In this document: piece by piece, positions 35,876 through 48,500 of the stretch
How the letters are laid out: each line of letters starts with the position of its first letter
Position numbering within the stretch: position 1 is the first letter of the stretch
NCBI GenBank assembly: GCA_019843655.1
Contig: JACDQD010000001.1
Span: forward strand, 45,105,659 to 45,169,658
Direction: 5' to 3'
Length of the DNA: 64,000 bases
Origin: Lethocerus indicus
Taxonomy: Eukaryota > Arthropoda > Insecta > Hemiptera > Belostomatidae
Notes under the pieces: model-generated
The model's input: only the letters and a program-made list of their open reading frames with translations
What the model was told of the DNA's origin: nothing
The model's database searches: none
Position numbers and translations under genes: made by a program

Positions 35876-37291
35876 CTTTTTATATATTTGTCTGATTTTT
35901 ATTCTTTTTAACATATTTATAATGAGTAATCAGAAACAGTCCATTATGTGCAATTCATTATTTTATTAGTGACATACTGAATTTAATGGAAAAAGATTGA
36001 AAGAGGAATAAGTTCAGAAAAATATTTCAACAAATATTTAAAAATTTTAAGATCAGTAGGAAAATAAAAAATAATGAGAATTCAAGAGGTTTAGTCAATA
36101 ATTTAATAATATTTGTTCCATTTATTATTAGAATAGTATTCATATTGAATGTTTTCTTTTTCTCTATGTTAAAAGATGTTAATGTAGAATAAAATTTATA
36201 TTTTAGGACTTTAATTAATACTATAGCCTAATAATTATAAATTTTTTGAAATGGAGGACAGGATGAATATTCAAATGAATTCAATAAAAGCAAAAAGGAG
36301 AACAAATTTTTAGGTTTTATATTTTAGCATGCCTATAAATGTTTCTTGGCATCATACTGCTGGTAACATAAATACTGGATCTTTGACACTTAATTACATT
36401 TAGCAATTATGTGTAAAAACCAATATATTGTGAATAATATTTTTTATCCGATGAATATTTCTTTGACATACATTGTATAAAACAATGGCTGTGAAAGCAT
36501 GCTTAGTAAGATTTAAAACATTAAACCTGATGTTTTATTTCTTTTATTTATAGATTATTGCAATTAACAAATCAAACAATTATAACATGTAAAATAGTAT
36601 ATTATTTAAACAACTGAATGCAAAGAATGGGAACAAGCTGAGTGAATTTTATTCCTTACACTATTATGTCAGTTTGTACTTGTTTGTACATTGTATAATA
36701 ATCAACATTCTCAATCCCATTCTTTATACAATGAAGATAGAAAATGAAATTCATGCTTTCAGATCATTTTTACTTAGTTGATATGGCCAGAATCTGGCAA
36801 TCTCCAAAGACTAGTAGCAGTTGCTAATTTCAGTAAAAACTTGATTTCATTTTCTATCATTATATTGACAATAAAAACACTAAAATACATATATAAACAT
36901 TTATACACTAATATTGACTGAATATTTTGATTTGTACGGGTCCCTATGATAATGTCTAAGATAGTGAGGAGCTAATAACTCAGTGGAAGGTGTCCTTTTC
37001 AATTAAAATTGTCTATGGGTTCAAATCTGTTGACCGTATAAAAGTTACAATTCTACATTTATTCATTCCATATTTTTTCTGTTTTTTGAGATTCTATTCT
37101 TCATTTAATATTCAATTGATGAAAATGAAATTAAGGCCTCCCAAAGTTTACATTTTCCAATCAATTTTAATTTTGACAGTTATAAAAAAAATAAATTTAG
37201 TTATACAAAACCTCTAGCTACAGTCTGTTTGCTCCACTGAGCACTATAAACAAAATATATCTTTGGCTCAAACGTGCAAGAAAATATTCTT

Positions 37292-37342
37292 ATTACCATC
37301 TCCGGAGATGGTAATTAAAATGTAATTAGTTACATTTTAATT
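37292..37342. repeat. two abutting perfect inverted repeats
   Basis: 37292-37315 is a perfect 24-bp palindrome centred on CTCCGGAG. The stem at 37313-37325 pairs exactly with 37330-37342 (13 bp) around a TTAG loop. The two overlap by three bases. Confidence 0.9.
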
Positions 37343-39069
37343 TGATCAATCAAATATATTTTTTAATTTCTATCATTAAAATTTTTTAGGCCTCAAGAAA
37401 TCACAGTTAAAATTCAAATAATTCGAATGGTTTTTTGATGTGAATATATTACTGTGTATGTATCACTGATATATTAAGATATAAATATCAAACAGTTAAA
37501 TTTTGAAATCAGAAGTATGAGTTGAATCTAATTTTCCCAAATTTCAACATAACAAACTTGGAGAACTCAAACAAGTTTCATGCAGATGAATACAAAACTA
37601 ATTCCTTAACCCATTAGATAGCCTTCATCAAACAGTTATTTACATAAAACTAGACTACATATAAGTAAATAACACTTATATTATGAATAACATAATTGTC
37701 AAAACATACATATATGTTTCATATTGCTGTATTTACAAGCTTACACATATTTAACACTTTGGCAAAATTATCAAATGTTACTGTCATTAACAGCCTCACA
37801 ATTATGTCATTCTTTTATCACTATGTTGAAAATTAAGATTAATATAAATGAATTCAATAGTTAATGACAAGTATTATTGACCCTAAATATGAAACAACGA
37901 ACTGGCTTTAAACTGGATAATATTTCAGTTTTAATCCTGTCGACAAGTAATAGAAAAAAAAACAAGTAATAGAAAATTGAAACATTCAATAAAGTATTAT
38001 ATTATTTGCTAATGAATGTAAATGAAGTTACTATGATTTTCAACACTGAAAATTAAAGAGGATAATTTTTCTAATCTAGGTGCTATACTAAAGGGTACAC
38101 AGATTTATATAATTTAACAGCAGAAAATGCATAGATATAATAATTATGATATTCTACACAAAAACTATTTTGAATATGAATATGTTCTGAGAATTTATAA
38201 TTTAACTTATAATAAATTCCTAGATCTATATTGATTAGAACACAAGCATTAAAAATACCATGCAGAATATTTGTACAGAAAATAATAGTATTGAATAAAA
38301 CTTAATACAAAGTATGTGTAGTAGATGTATTGTAACATCTAATTGTAATTGCAGGACAAGTTACATCCAATATGCTGCCCAATAAATGAAAAAGAATTGG
38401 GACACGCAAACATAGTTAATGTTTTACATAGTGAATGTACACTTGAGTGTGCAAAGAAGTATTTGTATATCTCATTAATTCACATTAATGTGAAAAAAGT
38501 CACATGCTGAAATAAATATTTCATTTTTAAGGCACAAATGAAGTTCAACAATTAGCAAATGGCTAATGGGGAATGCTCTTATAGAAGAGCCATTATAAAA
38601 TTATAGTTATAGAAATCAACCCAGAGTTCTGGAAACTCTGTATGTGTAATGCCTAGCAATTATAATAATAACAATCATAATGTTGTATAGTCATGAAATT
38701 GCAAAAGTCATCATAATTTGTCTTCATGTGTGGCATTTTTTATTCTTTCTCTACATTTCCGCTTGGAAGGCTAAGCTTCTTTTCTGGTCTGGAAAAATAT
38801 TTATACATAATAAGAGACAACCACTTAATATTTTTCAGAATTATTTACCTAAATATAGCAGAAATTATGCGTGATAATAATTTTGTTGTTGAAGAACTGT
38901 AGTTCTTTAAAAAAAGAAATAAATTTTATTTATCATTTATCATAAATTCAACAAATTAAATTACCGTTTAATTGAAAACCTTTGATTAAAAACAAAGAAA
39001 AAAATCCATTAATAAAAAATAACAAAAATAAATAATTAATAAACAAATAAAATTGTAGCAAGTAACCTA

Positions 39070-39886
39070 CTTCTGTTTCTTAAAGAAATGTTTATTTGGG
39101 CTGATCTCTTCCCTTCATAATTCATTCAATAGAAACTATTTTTCGGGCTTTACTTGAGCTGCAATCATTTTAAGTTAATTTAATAAAATAGGCACCCGTA
39201 AATATTCGAAAACACAATCGGTCCGCATATCAACGGGACGAAGATGCAATGGTGGAAGATCACTTCTTCAGATGTTCGAATTGAAAGTCCCCAGGGAAAG
39301 CAGAACAGAAATATTATCGCGTAAACACAATAAAAGAATGCAAGACATTTTATTTCTTGCTTCATTACATTTCGTAAAGTCAACTCATTATGCGGGAATC
39401 TAAGGAAATCTCCAGGGTCACTTGTCTGCTGGACGATTACTACACTTTCACCGGCTGTACAATTAGAATGTGCCTCGGCGTGTGCAGGCGGAAAATTATG
39501 AAAAAAACGTCCTTTCCTATTTGAGGACTGAATTTTATAACTAGTACAGCCGATATGAAAACGATCATCCACGCAAGAAGTGAGTATATTCTTCGTAAGA
39601 CGAGAGAGGAGGAAGAAGATTAAGAAAATAGCGCTCGAGTATATGCAAGATCGTTTTTTTCGCCCCAGATCCACTACGTCTTAATATTTCGTTTAAGGGT
39701 CTTCCATTCCTGAAACCATTTTGAGTGCTCAAATATCCGAGATGTTGAAGTTTAAGACGCCATGTAGTACTGGCAGTTATTCCAACACATATTCCAAGCA
39801 ATCGAGTCCGTACGTAAATAAATACAATTTACGAAATATTTGGCTTATTGACTGTTCTGAAAGTAATATTAATTTTCATAAATCAA
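39070..39886 (-). other. probable 3' UTR of the PDZ scaffold gene
   Basis: Between the stop at 39887 and the minus-strand AATAAA at 39096-39091 composition stays moderate; beyond about 39060 it drops to very AT-rich. Two minus-strand open frames here (39801-39565 and 39674-39180) show no domain or family likeness and I read them as UTR. Confidence 0.4.
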
Positions 39887-40017
39887 TCACCTAGAGAGGC
39901 TGCGACGGGCGATCTGCAGTTGTACGGGACCCGAACGTATCTTCTTGAACATAGCAATCGCTTCGGCGTGTGACATCCCCTCCAGGCTTTCTCCGTTGAG
40001 GCAAACGATCTCATCAC
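39887..40017 (-). CDS. PDZ scaffold coding exon 4 (PDZ2 end and stop)
   Basis: [20 protein letters not shown] through [10 protein letters not shown] and TGA. Acceptor TTTCGCAG at 40018. The stop lies within CTAG|GTGATT, which could also act as a donor, so a longer splice form is not excluded. Confidence 0.88.
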
Positions 40018-43000
40018 CTGCGAAAACAGTTCTCATTAAGCATACCGACGGAGGTAAGCACATTTAGTTCTACTACCAATCGGCAGGATCACAACACTCG
40101 TTTAAAGTACTTGTGGTGTGCGAGGGTTTGGAACTTCATCATAATATTATTCATAATTGGAAACATTTCTAAGTACTGACCAATGAGAATGAAACGCGAG
40201 AAAAAATTACTCGTGCGCTTTTCAGCAATTCGGAATGGACAACTCTGCGAATGGCAATCGAAAGACATTAACACTGGGATAAAACAGAAGTAATGATAAA
40301 GTAGTAAAAATAATTTATCGTTCTGAACCGCAGAATCTGTGTGGTTATATAGCGAAAACCATTCGCTAAAGGGCCTCCACCAGTTTCTGGATTAGGGAAG
40401 GCTGTAAAAGGATTGATGAAAACCTCAAGAGAAAATGGGATCACGTGCTGTGGGAATGCCCCCTCTACGATGAAGCCAGAAGAGACCTAGTCTCAGCGGT
40501 GGGCGTCGGAAAGCTTTGACAATTCGCAGGAAGGATTTTCCCCCTCCAATTTCCTGAAAAGTGGATTAAGTTTTTCCCTCCACTAGATTTTTCCCTCGCA
40601 CCGGACAACGCGAACGCCTCCACTTGACGGGGATTAGGTGCTTTATTTGGAAACGAAGAAAAGTATCCTCGACGAAGATTCGCGGGGAGGAACTGACGGC
40701 AAGAATCGGGCCGCGGCGAAGAGGAAATCGGTTAGTTCGGACCTTAATTTAAAAGAACCAGTCACCTGGCCGTATGGAGCAAAACTTTCACTCGCGCTGA
40801 CCGGACGAGCGAACGATAAAAAAAGACAGTAGTTCGGTAAGTGGACATTCATATCAACGTAGTTGTAGGCCACAATCAGTTCTACCGTACTATGAGATTT
40901 TTCCCTCCTAGACGTTTCCTCCGAAAGTAGCTGGTAGGACAACGCGAATGCCTCAAGAGGGACAGGGATTTTTTGTTTTCATTCCATTTTGTTTGCGCAT
41001 CCTAAGCTTTCGCCTGCGGCTGCTCCTCGATCCTGATTTCTCTGTGTCCAACGACCACAGATCTTAAGATGGATTTCCTGGGCGTACTACTAATGCCTTA
41101 CGTGTTCAGTGTTATGCGTCGTCGTGTAATGTACTGTGTATTGTACTGTATGCAGGCTGCAGTAACCCATATATCATTGCGCCCAGATGTCCCCTACCGT
41201 GACGGGGGTATGGTGTAAAGGAACAGCCCATCCCTGACACGTTGGGAAGGTCTGGAGAATTTAATTTATAAAGAGGCCATTTAGTCCTGTGTGGGTACTC
41301 ACCACAAATACCGCGCTCAATAGCGCGTCGAGGATAATTAACTTGAAAAACTGTATTCAGGAGTTGATGCTGAAATCAGACCGCGAGATAGATTTCTCCG
41401 CGCCGAAGGAATCCGAATACCGGCAATGAGAGCGGTAATTAAACGCGGGCGTCTTTTCATAGCTGCGTGTAAAAGCGCGTCATACATATTGGTGCTTGAC
41501 GCTCTGTCCTGCTTCGGAAAATATTTTCTGAATGTCAGCGAGTACATCGAGGACCGTAGGTGGTTAGTACCCATTAGATCCAGCGAACTCAGCATTAAGC
41601 GCGAAGGCTGCACGGCGAAATGCATTGTTTCCCTGATATTATGCAACTTGACGGTGACTAAAAAACAAGCCTATTCCTAGACTGGAAACTGACTCGTTTT
41701 ATAAAAATTAACGTATTAACTATGCGTATACGTATTGTAACTCTTTAAACTTATCTCTTTAAAATTATCGAGGGGTATTCGAGTGTATGATGTCATGCAG
41801 TACTAATGTGCCAAACTATAGGAGTCAATAAATAAATATATTTTGTAAATTAAATTAAACAGATACTTTTATGTTCCATATAAAAACTGAAATTAATCTA
41901 ATTTCAATGCTACCATATATTTTTTTCATTTAAAAAAGAGCTTATTGCCATTATGCGGTTTTTGATAATGAGTGAGCGGCTTATGTCTCCATGCACTCTA
42001 CACTGACTAACTTACAAACTAACGTCCTTTGCGTACGACCTTATATTTTAAGTACCGGACGGTGACGGGGATAGTGGTGGGAGGATGCTTCTTCGGCTGT
42101 AGGCTTACCATATTATTGTCGATGGTGAGAAGCCTAAACCGGTCGGGCTTAGGGCAGTTTTTAATGACTATTAAGTATACCTGCCGGGTAAACTGCGCTG
42201 CAAAAACCGGATTCTAATCGGAGACATTTTACAGAGGTACCCTCGCGTGTCGGAATTGTTTCATGTTTGCGCGATTAGCAATTAAACATCATTTTTATAT
42301 TTATTCTGACTGGTGTTTTAATTGTGACAACGCATGATAATAACCGTGGTGTATAAAAATGACGAAATTGGCCAATTATTCGATCGGTGGAGGGGGTCGG
42401 GAGAAGTGAGCGAGCGAGTGCAGTGTAACTGCAAACGCGATTCAACTATAATGAAATAAGGAACTGACGCAGTCAACTAGCCTGCCCTTGAGTCGTAAGT
42501 GTCAACGGATGATGACGAAGGTAAGGCGGAATCTCAGCACCCTAGCAGAAGATGTCCCACGGGTGATAATAGTAATAGTACTAATTACTCTAATACTAGT
42601 AATAATTACAGCGACGATTTATATTTGGGCAAATACCACTGCCGAATGCAGGTGAGGCTCTAATTTGCTTGATGGAAGACAATGTTTTGAATGTGAATTG
42701 AATCGAAATATCAGATTCATTTATGGTCTCTCGCCAAGAAACAAACCCAGATTCATGAGGGATACATTAATAATAGATCATTTAATATAATATTTCACTC
42801 GATACTTTTTAATTTGCAAAATTTTTAATGTGTTATCTTCAATAACGTATAATAATTACGATGAGTGATCCGTATACATCGGCGTAAAGTTGCAACCTCT
42901 GCGGCTTCTCGATTGACGTTTATAACAATATAAGATTTTGTTAAATTCTAAGATAGAAACCACCTACATTTTAGTTTCTAATTATGAACACTTACGGATA

Positions 43001-45581
43001 AAAAGTGATCGTACCTTCGCATAAAGTGCCCGCCTCAGCAGCCTGCCCGCAGGCGAATATGGTTTTGACGAAAATGCCCATTTTACCCCTCGGCGAATCC
43101 GTACCGCCAACAATGCTGAAACCGAGCGACTTGTGCCCGAGCCCCTTCTGGAACTCAATTTTCAGTTTGGAAGTCACCATGCCGAACTCCTCATCGATTT
43201 TTTCCCTCTTGAGAGAGGCCGCCAATACCCTGTTGATGACCAGATTTGCGCTATGATTGGGGGCCGCGGGTCTGGCCGGTGCGGGGGCCGCGGTCGCCGG
43301 AGGGGATGGCTCGTCTCGCCCCACAACGATGTCCACCTCGTAGCAGGACTCGTCCTCCGCCCGCGGTACCCACTTGTTCAACATCCCTTGTACTTGACTT
43401 ATGTTCCTCTGCCCGCGCAATAATTGACCGTTGACATTCACCAATTCATCTCCTACCTCGATCCTTTTGTCCCTGTAAAGTCAATTACGATAATCGCTTT
43501 CTAAATATTCCAACATCCTGCCTCGATAACTTTCGTCTGTAAATATCTTCCAACTATTGAATAATTTGAGTAAATATATAACGCTTCGCCTAAACTGATC
43601 GATATCTAAATAAACCGTTCCGGAGAAGGGAACTCGTTCGCGGCTATTTTAGTCTATGGCCCGTTTCCCAGAATAAATTCGCGTCGGTCGACGAAATACG
43701 ATCTCGTCCCCGGACAATATCGGACGATAAACAGGGGTTATATAAAGGCCGATCGGTGTTGGACGGTCATAACAGGAATACTCGCCGTGTCCTACACGTT
43801 ACATCGCGTACGCGCGCAGGTGTACGCACGTGACAAAATAACGGGATAGGGAGACAATGGCAAAACTCACCTGTCCGCTATACTGCCCGGTTCCAGTCTC
43901 AATACTATATATCTGAGCTCTTCCGTACGATCGCCGGTCTTGTGCACTTGAACGGTGAGAGTGATCCCGAGGTCCTCGTCGACACTGCGTTTGAGTAGTC
44001 TTATCAGTTTGTACTTCATATTCCCTTCTTCTCTGTAGAGAGAGTCGTTGACGGTTAGCGGGAGCGAACTTATTTCTCCAGCGCAGCTCTTAGGCCGGAT
44101 TTTTTTGACGTCGACCCGAGGAGAACACTCCAGGAAGGGACGCTCCTCGGAGCTCTCCCGAGGAGCGGCCATGACGGGCCTCGGACTCAGGAAGCCCGAC
44201 TTCTTCACAGGGAAAGAAGGCAGGATCCGCCCCGAATAGCACTTCCTCTCCCAGTTCAGATCATCGGCCATTTTGGCGGTCTCGAAGCGGAGTGGTTTGC
44301 GCCGAGCCGGGGTGTCGGCGTCTCGCCTGGAATCGGTCTCCAAGCTCTCGTTGGTCAAGATCCCGCTATCGTCGTCGTATTCGGATGCGTTCCAAATCTC
44401 GGTTTTGGTGCTGTCGCTGTCGTAGCCGGACTCGTTCGAACTGACGTAGGTGCCGAAGAAGGGGAGGCCGTCCCCGGCGACGGACTTGAGCCTCCTGAGA
44501 GTCGTCCCCTCCAGGGGCAGCCGCCTCCGACCCAGCGTCCCGCACTCGAACCTCGGCTCGTAGGGCTCCTTCGGGGCAGGGAAACTCTCGTCCGAGTTGG
44601 CCCTGGGTCTCGTCCCTTCGCCGAACCCCGGATATTCCGAGAAACTCTGCCGTTTGGACGGCACGCTGTGCTCTTCGGGAAGCACGGACAGTTTCGATCT
44701 GAGAAAAGCGTAAGGGAAATGGGATTTTCTGGAGTCGGGAGGGTTGGTGGGGTTACCGAGACGGGAAATGTTATCACAGCTGAGTGTTTTGGCGGGCAGA
44801 TAGGGGAGAGGGCGCGGTGGTCGATGGGGATCGAGACAGTCGGCGGGGTCGTCGCCCCGGACGTAGGAGGTCGCCAGCTGGGAGGTGGAGGCGCTCCTCC
44901 AGAGAGCTTCTCGCCCCCAGCTCTTCCGCTCCCAATCCTCGCCACCGGCCCTGCTGCCACTTCTCTCGCCCCCCTCCGCCGATTCCTTCTTTTCGCTCCG
45001 TCTCAGCAGGTCCAATTTGCGCCCCATCCGCCTCCCCCAGGTAGACAGTCCTGCACACGAGAAACCTTTATCGACCTCTAGGAGTCACTTCTGCTCTGAC
45101 CGGGCTAATCGGACAATTCGGAAAATTGCTTTTCACACCGCGGATTCATAAAAAAAGTATCTCGATTTAACGTAAGAACGTTTAACTTAATAACTTCAAC
45201 GTAATCGCCCATTCGGTCGCCATTAACAGCGTATCGCATTACTTGGGAGACTTGGAAATAACAAGGTGCGAGACGGAACAATGCGGACATCGTAACGGTA
45301 TAAAATCCCGCGACGTCTTACTGGCACGAATCAGGGTGTAAATGTTAGCCGGATTAATACGAATTGAACAACGGTCCCACTCTAAACTGTGTCGGACATA
45401 CTTTGTACGAAAGCTCAGAGATTATGCCACTGGACTTACTTCTCTTGATTTCTTTTGGCGGTTCATCTTCAAGTATGAGAGCCGGGACTGCGGTCACCGT
45501 CCGGTATCGGTTTTTGTCCGGGTCGGGGGTCAGCGGCGTCGAGCAGTCTCCCGCTTCGGACTTCCTCCTGAACAGTCTCAT
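39887..45581 (-). CDS. two-PDZ-domain scaffold protein, 4 coding exons
   Basis: Minus-strand exons: 45581-45440, 45050-43871, 43472-43015, 40017-39887, totalling 1911 nt (636 residues plus TGA) with GT/AG junctions and matching phases. Seen: a basic N-terminal part with MRLFRRK and, across the first junction, [14 protein letters not shown]; a long Ser/Pro/Arg-rich, probably disordered region (about 60-390) rich in candidate phosphosites; PDZ1 at about 393-490 with the binding loop EDLGITL; a Pro/Ala linker; PDZ2 at about 542-632 with LGF at 557-559 and H610 at the start of helix B, which by known PDZ rules favours class I ligands (S/T-x-hydrophobic). PDZ2 looks most like those of the PDZD2/IL-16 type, but I cannot assign an orthologue. 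The start at 45581 follows an acceptor at 45597-45598 and has A at -3. An ATG at 45626 would lie in the intron. Confidence 0.88.
40380..40560 (+). mobile_element. LINE C-terminal zinc-knuckle fragment in PDZ-gene intron
   Basis: 40403-40519 is open and reads [20 protein letters not shown] then [12 protein letters not shown], the C-x-H-x-C tail found after the RT or RNase H region of I/R1/jockey-type LINEs. It is antisense to the PDZ gene, inside its last coding intron. Confidence 0.65.
40560..40965 (+). repeat. direct repeat pair flanking repeat G copy 2
   Basis: GATTTTTCCCTC...GGACAACGCGAACGCCTC...GGGGATT near 40585-40635 recurs as GATTTTTCCCTC...GGACAACGCGAATGCCTC...AGGGATT near 40893-40965. 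This suggests a nested or tandem insertion. Confidence 0.5.
40655..40800 (+). repeat. dispersed repeat G, copy 2 (PDZ-gene intron)
   Basis: CGAAGAAAAGTATCCTCGAC, GAAGATTCGCGGGGAGGAAC and AAAGAACCAGTCACCTGGCC align with copy 1. This copy is open for 64 codons on the plus strand (40638-40832), but copy 1 is full of stops. Confidence 0.55.
40970..41068 (-). repeat. dispersed repeat H, minus copy (PDZ-gene intron)
   Basis: The minus strand reads AGATCTGTGGTCGTTGGACA, GAGCAGCCGCAGGCGAAAGC and AAAATGGAATGAAAACAAAA, matching 25520-25625. Confidence 0.5.
42115..42165 (+). repeat. core of Penelope-linked tail repeat
   Basis: GTCGATGGTGAGAAGCCTAA followed by ACCGGTC. A similar core is at 57115-57160 (GACGATGGTGAGAAACCGAA). 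Confidence 0.4.
43015..43472 (-). CDS. PDZ scaffold coding exon 3 (PDZ1 second half, linker, PDZ2 first half)
   Basis: Starts at [13 protein letters not shown] (PDZ1), passes a Pro/Ala linker near residues 496-512, and ends in PDZ2 with [10 protein letters not shown] and GIFVKTIF. Acceptor TTTACAG; donor GAAG|GTACGA. An intron inside each PDZ domain, just before the (E)GDE turn, is a common arrangement. Confidence 0.92.
43871..45050 (-). CDS. PDZ scaffold coding exon 2 (disordered region and PDZ1 first half)
   Basis: 1180 bases, high GC. Carries the Ser/Arg/Pro-rich region, including acidic-serine patches such as [11 protein letters not shown] and EYDDDSGIL, then the PDZ1 strands up to LEPGSIAD. 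Acceptor GTGCAG at 45051-45056; donor AG|GTGAGT at 43870. Several open frames on both strands inside it are shadows of this exon. Confidence 0.9.
45440..45581 (-). CDS. PDZ scaffold coding exon 1
   Basis: 47 codons plus one base. Starts [13 protein letters not shown] and ends in PPKEIKR. The likely acceptor TTTCAG ends at 45597, leaving 15 bases of 5' UTR in this exon that include a two-codon upstream ATG. Donor A|GTAAGT. At least one upstream non-coding exon is implied and was not found. Confidence 0.75.
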
Positions 45582-45596
45582 CGTCAGCGCATCCTC

Positions 45597-48500
45597 CTGA
45601 AACGGACCGTTCTCGATTAATAACATACGGGGGATGACTTAGAGTCGTGCGTGCGTGCCCGCGTGCGGCGGAGCGCGGAGGAGCCGGTTTCCCAACGCGG
45701 GAAGGTTGGGACAGGGTCTTGCACAGCTATGCAGGCATCGAGATTAGGCACCGTAACTAGGCGTAATTCGTAGCGAGTTTTTAAAACAATAGGAAGGGAA
45801 TAATTAGCCGTAATAATGTAAGGCCGGGGTGTCGAAATCGTTTGGCGAAATTTAACGAAACGATCGATTCCCAGTCCGAGACCCGAGTCGGTACCGAAAC
45901 CGGGGCAGGGTAAGTAGCATCAATCGACAAAACGTTTTACCCCCACATGAACCGGAGGCACGGAGTGTCGAAACGGGGAGCGGAAACAGTTGCGCTGGAA
46001 TATGGCAAGCGCGACGCCTGCCGGAAAAGTAATAACCCTGGGAGTTTCCTATCGGAGTCCTGTTTCGATCGGCGATCGATAGTAATATACAGCGCACCGC
46101 GTTACGACTAGCCGCAGTACCGAAATACAATGAGTATCTTTGGAAACGGTCCTTCCGAATATTATCCCACGTGTGTCCTCGATACGTCGTCGGCTGTCTC
46201 CGGTGTGCCCGTTTCAGTCTCTCCGCCCGTTTCTTCACATTTTAAGAGACCCGAGCCAAGGGAACCGATCGCGAGAGGGAAACAACGACTATATTGAACC
46301 CGCCGGTAGTTCAGGAACGCGTGACCATAACTCAATTAATTCTTCCCGATAGCGCATAAAATAGTTTCACGCCGTTTTCAATTCTAAGGTATTAACAATC
46401 CGGACGTGCTACCGCTTAGTCGTGGTGGCAGTTATTATAGTAGGAAGCTCGGTCGAAAAATGCGGTACGTACCGCTTGATTATAGGACAAAACCGAGTAT
46501 ACCGAGGCCTTTTAACGTGGTACGCGAAAGGACCTCTAAGAGTCTCGCGTCCTCAGCGCAGATCATTTCCTATGTTGCGTAGATAGAGGGCGTCCCCTAG
46601 GTGCCTGACACTCGGCTATTTCGTCCGGCTCGGTCGTGTCGTATATCTACTTCCTCCGCCTAGTCGCTATGCCCGCCGCGGTAGGGGAAACTACCCCTAC
46701 CGGTCAGTGTAGGCTTCCGACCTTACGTCACCTCCCTTCCGGATAAGGTGTTAACTTGTTAGACTGAGTACGTTTTCTGTACAGGCAGGGGTCAGGATCA
46801 TCGCCAATTGGATACGCGCTTTCCTCCGGACTTTAGTTAGAATCGACACACGCCGGCCGTACAATATCGGAATGAAACCACATTGTCACATCGCTTCATT
46901 ACTAGCTCGTTCCCGCTATAGGGAGTTTCGGTCACTGACTGTGCGAGCCCTTTTAGTCCCGCATCCTTCTCCACTCATCCCGCCCATAGATCCGGACCGG
47001 GGATTAAAACAATCACGACCTAAGCCGTTTTATGAATGCGGCTTTGGAATCGGTTGGTCGAAAGTAAAAGTGTCGATGGGCACCTTCCGCCGGCGTGTAA
47101 AGCGCTCTCCTCAAAAACCCTTGATCGCCACATGGAACGACGCGAGTGACATTTTTAATGCCTCCTCGAATCGGGTTTCGCTGTCCGCGGTAGCCGAAAT
47201 CGCCGACTGACTTTCTTACCCACCGTGCGAAAAAAATTCTCCACGAATAAAGTTAAAAACAAGGGAAATAACAAAAAACAATTGGAAGGCGCACCCGCAA
47301 AAGGGGCTTATTACCCGGTGAAAGTCCTAACGCCGGTGAGAAAGTGACCCCCTTTTCGAAATATCCCTCGCCCAACCCTCCCGATGGGAGATCGGGTTTC
47401 GTGAAAACAAAAATTTTTGTTTTTATGCTTGCGATTTTATTTCTTCGAAATGGCCGGTAAGTAAGTTGTATGCATCCATTACGCGGTGGTATTATGCATG
47501 TGCTGAGTAACGGTATAATCACAGTACTGATGTACATATTTAATTAACCCAATATAATACCGTCAGCAGATTCTGACCAATCTTAGGAAAGCGAGAGGCG
47601 AAAATTGGATGTCTATTCGACTCCGCATTGAAGTCGTTTCACAGAACGACAACAATTAACGCAAGATAAAACTGACTAACTCGTCTAAGCAGTTATGACT
47701 GCTTCAGGTCAACGACTGTATTAATTACGAGTTGCATTCTTCTTCGCTTAACAATAAGGTTCGGAAAATTAAGCCACGTGTTATTCGATCAATGAAACTT
47801 AACGGACAGTTCAGTTAGACAACGCGCTGTGCTCACACGATGCTTCATCGAGAGCGGACACTGAAGGAGAAACCGAAACCAGTAGAACTAAGCCGGTGGG
47901 GTGATACTTAATAATAGCGATAAACGAGACATACCTGCCACGGTGATTGGACATCACTATTCAACGTTGAAAGCAGATGCTATCGAACGTATCCTAAGTG
48001 TTAAAACTCCATATGGCGACGATCTACATTTAATTGAGGAAAGATTCATAACCTTTCATTATCCAAAGGTTATTTCGACCGATAACCTAGACAGACTGGG
48101 CGTTATTTCTTTTCTCCGAGGTTATATCAGACAATTCCAGACCTCAGAAGTCATATATCTAAATTAAGATATATGGAAAAGCGTCACGTATCGTGACATT
48201 AATCACCGACGCTGCTAATAGGCCGGCCATTTATCGCACTAATTGCTGTGGCTAATACCCAAACTATTCGACGAACAGTAGTCAAATTTTAATTAAGCAC
48301 GGATATCGAAAGAAAAAGAAATTCGCAAAACAAAGAATCACTATATGAAATTTTCAGATTTGTCTTCCAGATAGGCGAATCGTTGGCGCCAATTAATATT
48401 AATATTTAAAAATAATTACTAAGAGAGTATAACTCGGTAATTATAATGGAAAATAAATAATCAGTCTGAGCATAATTACCAAAGAATGCTTTAGTTTGAA

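Larger units (their letters stand above)
33900..39060. other. AT-rich block without genes
   Basis: Apart from the repeat at 34630-35025, microsatellite and palindromes, this is monotonous AT-rich sequence with short open frames only. It ends abruptly near 39060. Confidence 0.65.

Noticed and set aside
39180..39674. 164-codon minus-strand frame with hydrophobic stretches
   Set aside because: Lies just after the PDZ gene stop, shows no domain, and is better read as 3' UTR; overlaps another unrelated minus frame.
40638..40832. 64-codon open frame in repeat G copy 2
   Set aside because: The other copy at 11548-11695 is broken by stops and no family is recognised, so it is treated as part of a repeat.
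44355..44960. 201-codon minus-strand frame and several plus-strand frames in 43.0-45.1 kb
   Set aside because: They are other-frame or antisense shadows of the GC-rich PDZ exons 2 and 3, with low-complexity Pro/Arg/Ser content.
45581..45626. Upstream in-frame ATG at 45626 for the PDZ protein
   Set aside because: A good acceptor (TTTCAG) falls between it and the ATG at 45581, so it is probably intronic; the later ATG has better context.
45852..46238. 128-codon minus-strand frame upstream of the PDZ gene
   Set aside because: Arg/Ser-rich shadow of CpG-rich sequence, no domain, no splice junction tying it to the PDZ exons.
47901..48167. 88-codon plus-strand frame with a fairly protein-like composition
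   Set aside because: No ATG at its start, no domain, no splice partners found; could be chance or an unknown element fragment.
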